Source: Kitasatospora phosalacinea
Lineage (GTDB): Bacteria; Actinomycetota; Actinomycetes; Streptomycetales; Streptomycetaceae
NCBI RefSeq assembly: GCF_000717185.1
Contig: NZ_JNYE01000018.1
Location: 1-64,000 of the forward strand
DNA length: 64,000 bases
Reading direction: 5' to 3'
Shown: piece after piece, positions 58,272 through 64,000 of the stretch
Layout: each line of letters starts with the position of its first letter
How positions within the stretch are numbered: position 1 is the stretch's first letter
Program-made: the position numbers and the translations under genes
Notes under the pieces: generated by a model
The model's input: the letters and a program-made list of their open reading frames with translations, nothing else
Database searches by the model: none
What the model was told of the DNA's origin: nothing

Positions 58272-59501
58272 GTGAGCAGCGACCCGTGGGGCCGTGTCGA
58301 CGAGCAGGGGAACGTCTACGTGAGGACGGCCGACGGCGAACGCCAGGTCGGCTCCTGGCAGGCCGGCTCCCCCGAGGAGGCCCTCGCCTACTTCGAGCGC
58401 AAGTTCCAGGGCCTGGAGGCGGAGACCGCCCTCCTGGAGCACCGGGTGCGCAAGACCGACCTGGCCGCCAAGGAGGCGCAGACCGCGCTGGAGCACCTGC
58501 GCGCGCAGGTCGCCGAGGCGCACGCGGTCGGCGACCTGGCCGCGCTCGCCGCCCGCCTGGACACCCTGGCCGGCGAGATCGAGACCCGGCAGGGCGAGCG
58601 CAAGGCCGCCCGGGCCAAGGCCCAGGAGGAGACCCGCGCCGCCAAGGAGGCGCTGGTCGCCGAGGCCGAGCAGCTCGCCGAGTCCAACCAGTGGCGGGAG
58701 GCCGGCGACCGGCTGCGCGCCCTGGTCGACAACTGGAAGGCGCTGCCGCGCCTGGACCGCAAGAGCGACGACGAGCTGTGGCACCGCTTCTCGCACGCCC
58801 GCTCGGTGTTCTCCAAGCACCGCAAGGCGCACTTCGCGGCCCTCGACTCCGAGCGCGAGTCCGCCCGCGCGGTCAAGGAGAAGCTGGTCGCCGAGGCCGA
58901 GGCGCTGTCCGGCTCCACCGAGTGGGGGCCGACCGCCGCCGCCTACCGCGACCTGATGACCCAGTGGAAGGCCGCCGGCCGCGCCCAGCGGGACGCGGAG
59001 GAGGAGCTGTGGGCCCGCTTCCGCGGCGCCCAGGACGTCTTCTTCCAGGCCCGCTCCGGCGCCTTCTCCGAGCGCGACGCCGAGCAGGGCGAGAACCAGA
59101 AGGCCAAGGAGGCCCTGCTGGTCGAGGCTGAGGCGATCCTGCCGATCACCGACCTGAAGGCCGCCAAGGCCGCGCTGCGCTCCGTCTCCGAGCGCTGGGA
59201 GGCCGTCGGCCACGTCCCGCGCGACGCCCGTCCGAAGCTGGACGGCCGGCTGGCCGCGGTGGAGCGGGCCGTCCGCGAGGCCGAGGAGGCCGAGTGGCAG
59301 CGCTCCAACCCGGAGGCCCGGGCCCGCGCCACCGGCATGACCGCGCTGCTGCAGGCCGCCGTGGACAAGCTGCAGGCCGACCTGGACAAGGCCCGTGCCA
59401 CGGGCAACGCGTCCAGGGCCGCGAAGCTGGAGGCCGAGCTGGAGGGCCGCCGGGCACTGCTCGACCAGGCGCAGAAGTCGCTGCAGGAGTTCACCTCCTG
59501 A
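58272..59501 (+). CDS. DUF349 domain protein
   Basis: 409-residue, almost entirely helical protein rich in Ala, Glu, Lys and Arg, from GTG 58272 (MSSDPWGRVDEQGNVYVR; GAGGAG upstream). It contains about three DUF349 repeats of some 75 residues with a conserved W-K-A-L/A pattern (RALVDNWKALPRLDRKSDDE; DLMTQWKAAGRAQRDAEEEL; SVSERWEAVGHVPRDARPKL). Coiled-coil segments flank them. Function unknown; located between the cyclophilin gene and a convergent lipoprotein gene. Confidence 0.9.
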   Translation: MSSDPWGRVDEQGNVYVRTADGERQVGSWQAGSPEEALAYFERKFQGLEAETALLEHRVRKTDLAAKEAQTALEHLRAQVAEAHAVGDLAALAARLDTLAGEIETRQGERKAARAKAQEETRAAKEALVAEAEQLAESNQWREAGDRLRALVDNWKALPRLDRKSDDELWHRFSHARSVFSKHRKAHFAALDSERESARAVKEKLVAEAEALSGSTEWGPTAAAYRDLMTQWKAAGRAQRDAEEELWARFRGAQDVFFQARSGAFSERDAEQGENQKAKEALLVEAEAILPITDLKAAKAALRSVSERWEAVGHVPRDARPKLDGRLAAVERAVREAEEAEWQRSNPEARARATGMTALLQAAVDKLQADLDKARATGNASRAAKLEAELEGRRALLDQAQKSLQEFTS

Positions 59502-59515
59502 ACCCCGCCCGCGCT

Positions 59516-59548
59516 GAGGGCCCCCGTCCGCACCGGACGGGGGCCCTC
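59516..59548. terminator. Bidirectional terminator between convergent genes
   Basis: Perfect 15-bp stem (gagggcccccgtccg / cggacgggggccctc), 3-nt loop, 14 bp past the DUF349 stop and 26 bp past the lipoprotein stop. Confidence 0.85.
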
Positions 59549-59574
59549 GTGCGTTCCCGGCAACCATGCCGGCC

Positions 59575-60420
59575 TCACACCACGCTGGCGGAGGGCCCGG
59601 GCGACTCCAGCTGGTCCAGGTCCAGGCTCTGCTCCGGGCCGGGGGTGGCGCTGGGCACCGGGGTGCCGAAGTCGCTGAACTCGACCGCCCCGGTGCTCTT
59701 CGCCAGCTTCAGCGGCACCGGCGAGCCGGTGGTGGCCACGTACAGGGTGCCGGGGCCGGTGCCGGTGCCGGAGTCGGAGTCGGAGTCGGCAGTCAGGGTG
59801 AGGGCGGGGCGGCCCTGCACGGTGGTCGGGTCGCCCTTGGCCAGGCCGGTCCTCCCGGTGCCGAGCTGGTCGGCGAGCGCGCCCAGGTCGCACAGCTCGC
59901 CGATCTCGGCGAAGTCCGGGTTGTCGCTGGTGGTCTTCAGGTAGCGGTCGCCGACCAGCTGGGAGAGCGCCTCGCCGCCGTGGCTCAGCCAGAACTCCTC
60001 GTCCGGCTTGACCCACAGGTCGGGCCCGGCCTTGACCACCTGGAAGCTGCCGACGCCGCTCTGGCCGAGGGTGCCGGTGCAGTGGCCCGAGGTGTCCAGC
60101 CGCAGGTCCAGGTCGATCCGGGCGCCCTGGCTGCTGACCGTGCCGACCGTCCGCACCGCGCCCGCGTCCTTGAGCGCCTGCGCCGCCCGCTGCAGCACCT
60201 CGTCGGCGGGCAGCTGCGCGACCCCGTTGTCGCCGTCACGGGTGGCGGCCGCCGCGGAGGCCGAGACCGCGCTGCCGGTGCCGCTCGCCGCCGGGCCGCC
60301 GGCGGTGCTCCCCGCGGCGCTCCCGGCGCCGTCCGGGCCGCCGGAGCTGCCGCACCCGACCGCCAGCGCCGCGGCGAGCGCCGCGCCGGTCACTGCCGTC
60401 ATCACCCGTATCCCGTGCAC
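59575..60420 (-). CDS. Secreted lipoprotein, unknown function (LppX/LprG-like fold possible)
   Basis: From GTG 60420, placed by GGAGG 4 nt upstream, the 281-residue product has a lipoprotein signal peptide with lipobox LAVGC (Cys23). A Ser/Gly/Ala-rich linker follows (about 24-60). The mature domain has TRDGDNGVAQLPADEVLQRA, AGAVRTVGTVSSQGARIDLD, and a middle Cys pair (HCTG, LCDL). It has helix-strand alternation of the kind seen in LppX/LprG lipid-binding lipoproteins; the match is weak. It lies after relA, 98 bp away, in the same direction. Confidence 0.85.
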   Translation of the reverse strand: MHGIRVMTAVTGAALAAALAVGCGSSGGPDGAGSAAGSTAGGPAASGTGSAVSASAAAATRDGDNGVAQLPADEVLQRAAQALKDAGAVRTVGTVSSQGARIDLDLRLDTSGHCTGTLGQSGVGSFQVVKAGPDLWVKPDEEFWLSHGGEALSQLVGDRYLKTTSDNPDFAEIGELCDLGALADQLGTGRTGLAKGDPTTVQGRPALTLTADSDSDSGTGTGPGTLYVATTGSPVPLKLAKSTGAVEFSDFGTPVPSATPGPEQSLDLDQLESPGPSASVV

Positions 60421-60517
60421 GGTGCCTCCAGGAAAGCCGTCCGCCCCCACCCGGCCAGTGTCGGCGGGGCGGGGGCGGGCGGCGACCGGAGCGGCGGCGG
60501 CGCGGGACCGCGGGCGG

Positions 60518-62869
<2,352 letters not shown>

Positions 62870-62961
62870 GGACACTCCTACGTCGGATCAACCTTCATCG
62901 TACCGACAGCGCGCGCCCGCGCGGCGGCGCGCCCGCCCCGGGGTCCGCCCGGGAACGGGAG

Positions 62962-62989
62962 CGCCCGGGAACGGTTCCGTTCCCGGGCG
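62962..62989 (-). terminator. Intrinsic terminator after apt
   Basis: Perfect 13-bp stem (cgcccgggaacgg / ccgttcccgggcg) with a 2-nt spacer, 20 bp past the apt stop. Confidence 0.75.
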
Positions 62990-63008
62990 GCCTTCGGACA
63001 GCGCGGCG

Positions 63009-63563
63009 TCACACCACGACGAGCGTCTCCAGCGGCGCACCGCGCAGGTGCGAGGCGAGCTTCGCGCGCCCCGGCAGGAAGCCGAGCTCCATCAGCACGA
63101 CCACGCCGACCAGCTCGGCCCCGGCCTCCTGGACGAGGTCCAGCGACGCGGCGATCGTCCCGCCGGTGGCCAGCACGTCGTCCACCACCAGGACCTTCTC
63201 GCCCGGCTCGAACGCGTCGCACTGGACCTCCAGCGTCGCCGACCCGTACTCCAGGTCGTACGAGCGGGAGAACACCTCGCCGGGCAGCTTGCCCTTCTTG
63301 CGGATCGGGACGAACCCGAGGCCAGCGGCGAACGCGGCGGGCGCGGCGAGGACGAACCCCCGCGCCTCCAGCCCGACCACCTTGGTGGCGCCGAGCTCCC
63401 TGGCCCGCTCGGCCAGCGCCCGGGTCAGCGCGCCGAACGCCTCGGCGTCGGCGAGCAGGGGGGCGATGTCCTTGAACAGGACGCCCGGCTTCGGGTAGTC
63501 CTGCACGTCCCGGATCCGGCTGTTGAGCAGCTCGGACAGGGTGGGGTCGGTGGTGGAGGTCAC
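63009..63563 (-). CDS. apt: Adenine phosphoribosyltransferase
   Basis: Salvages adenine with PRPP to AMP. The 184-residue product (GTG start, MTSTTDPTLSELLNSRIRDV) has the PRPP loop EKVLVVDDVLATGGTIAASL near residue 125 and the adenine-side VVGLEARGFVLAAPAAFAAG near residue 62. It lies between secF and relA, the order secDF-apt-relA known from streptomycetes, and ends with a terminator. Confidence 0.96.
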   Translation of the reverse strand: MTSTTDPTLSELLNSRIRDVQDYPKPGVLFKDIAPLLADAEAFGALTRALAERARELGATKVVGLEARGFVLAAPAAFAAGLGFVPIRKKGKLPGEVFSRSYDLEYGSATLEVQCDAFEPGEKVLVVDDVLATGGTIAASLDLVQEAGAELVGVVVLMELGFLPGRAKLASHLRGAPLETLVVV

Positions 63564-63583
63564 GGGGGTCCCTTCGCGGGGGG

Positions 63584-64000
63584 TCAGCGCTTGCCGGACG
63601 GCCGGCCCTTGCCCCGGGTGCGGCTGGTCGGCTGGTTACGCTGTCCGACCATACCGGCCGGAACCTCGTCCCCGGCGTCCTCCTCGCTGTCGGGCTCCTC
63701 ACCGTCGACGTCCCCGCCCCGGCCCTCGGCCGCGGCCTTGGCCTCGGAGGCCCGGCGCTGGGCGACCCGCTTGGCCAGCGCCTTCATGTCCGGGGCCTGC
63801 TCCTTGAGCTGCGCGAGCAGCGGGGTGGCCACGCAGATGGAGGAGTAGGCACCGGCCGCGAGGCCGATGAACAGGGCCAGCGAGATGTCGTTCAGGGTGC
63901 CCGCGCCAAGCAGGCCGCCGCCGATGAACAGCAGCGCGGAGACCGGCAGCAGCGCCACGACCGTGGTGTTGATGGAGCGCACCAGGGTCTGGTTGAGGCC
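63584..64000 (-). CDS. secF: SecF, protein-export membrane protein (C-terminal part)
   Basis: Subunit of the SecDF complex that uses proton-motive force to complete secretion. The gene runs off the right edge; 138 C-terminal residues are visible. GLNQTLVRSINTTVVALLPV is the conserved SecF segment. Helices follow: LLPVSALLFIGGGLLGAGTL and SLALFIGLAAGAYSSICVAT with LKEQ after. The tail is highly charged, acidic in its middle (DGEEPDSEEDAGDE) and basic at its end, as in other actinobacterial SecF. It stops 20 bp before apt. Confidence 0.95.
   Translation of the reverse strand, partial: GLNQTLVRSINTTVVALLPVSALLFIGGGLLGAGTLNDISLALFIGLAAGAYSSICVATPLLAQLKEQAPDMKALAKRVAQRRASEAKAAAEGRGGDVDGEEPDSEEDAGDEVPAGMVGQRNQPTSRTRGKGRPSGKR

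Noticed and set aside
62870..62875. GTG at 62875 as the relA start
   Set aside because: It overlaps the AGGAG ribosome-binding site; the TTG two codons later has proper spacing and gives the family N-terminus.

Overview
The window is about 74% G+C with strong GC bias at third codon positions, dense minus-strand operons joined by 1-8 bp ATGA/GTGA overlaps, frequent GTG starts, and bldD, sIHF/mihF and PyrR-type genes. This is a streptomycete chromosome (Streptomyces or Kitasatospora), in the conserved core. From memory, the gene order follows the region of S. coelicolor that runs from priA/metK to relA/apt/secF. I see no prophage, insertion sequence, CRISPR array, tRNA or rRNA.

Layout. 1-6.4 kb: priA, metK, coaBC, rpoZ, gmk and mihF (minus strand). 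6.6-18.9 kb: pyrimidine biosynthesis. The main operon runs pyrR-pyrB-pyrC-membrane protein-carA-carB-pyrD (quinone-type), led by a PyrR-binding RNA that traps the pyrR ribosome-binding site. Downstream sit pyrK, a class 1B-like pyrD paralogue and pyrF. 19-24 kb: bldD (plus), an unknown gene, an acyl-CoA thioesterase, nusB, efp and an M24-fold gene with altered metal ligands. 24-31 kb is accessory: zinc-independent L33/L31 paralogues, an XRE-cupin regulator divergent from an EamA exporter, a NiCoT cobalt/nickel transporter under a cobalamin riboswitch, a 2OG oxygenase, a Nei-type glycosylase, and a TetR gene divergent from an SDR gene with twin operators. 31-45 kb: one long minus-strand run DUF948-DUF6167-alaS-ruvX-two mltG paralogues-ABC ATPase-GNAT-aroE-aroC-aroK-aroB-aroQ-ATPase. 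45-51.5 kb: an AfsR/LuxR-like ATPase lacking its HTH, rpsD with an attenuator-like leader, rarA, a YciO/Sua5-family gene and ppk2. 51.7-64 kb: a LysR regulator, a GNAT, MBL-hisS-aspS, a cyclophilin, a DUF349 protein, a lipoprotein, relA, apt and the 3' part of secF.

Most unusual points. (1) Five minus-strand genes (priA, quinone-type pyrD, nicT, the ATPase gene at 31.4 kb, aroE) each carry a tandem repeat of the sequence around the stop codon, extending downstream. All five offsets (15, 114, 21, 108 and 33 bp) are multiples of three. (2) The PyrK-linked PyrD keeps its FMN scaffold but has Ala where the class 1 catalytic Cys should be and Gly where a substrate-binding Asn should be, while the quinone-type enzyme is intact. 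(3) The M24 peptidase-fold protein lacks both metal-binding Asp residues. (4) The rpsD leader holds a U-run intrinsic terminator, rare in this kind of genome. (5) One MltG has a Gln/Gly-rich cytoplasmic domain built from a 53-residue repeat. Starts were chosen by ribosome-binding site and family N-terminus. Functions come from motif recognition without database searches.
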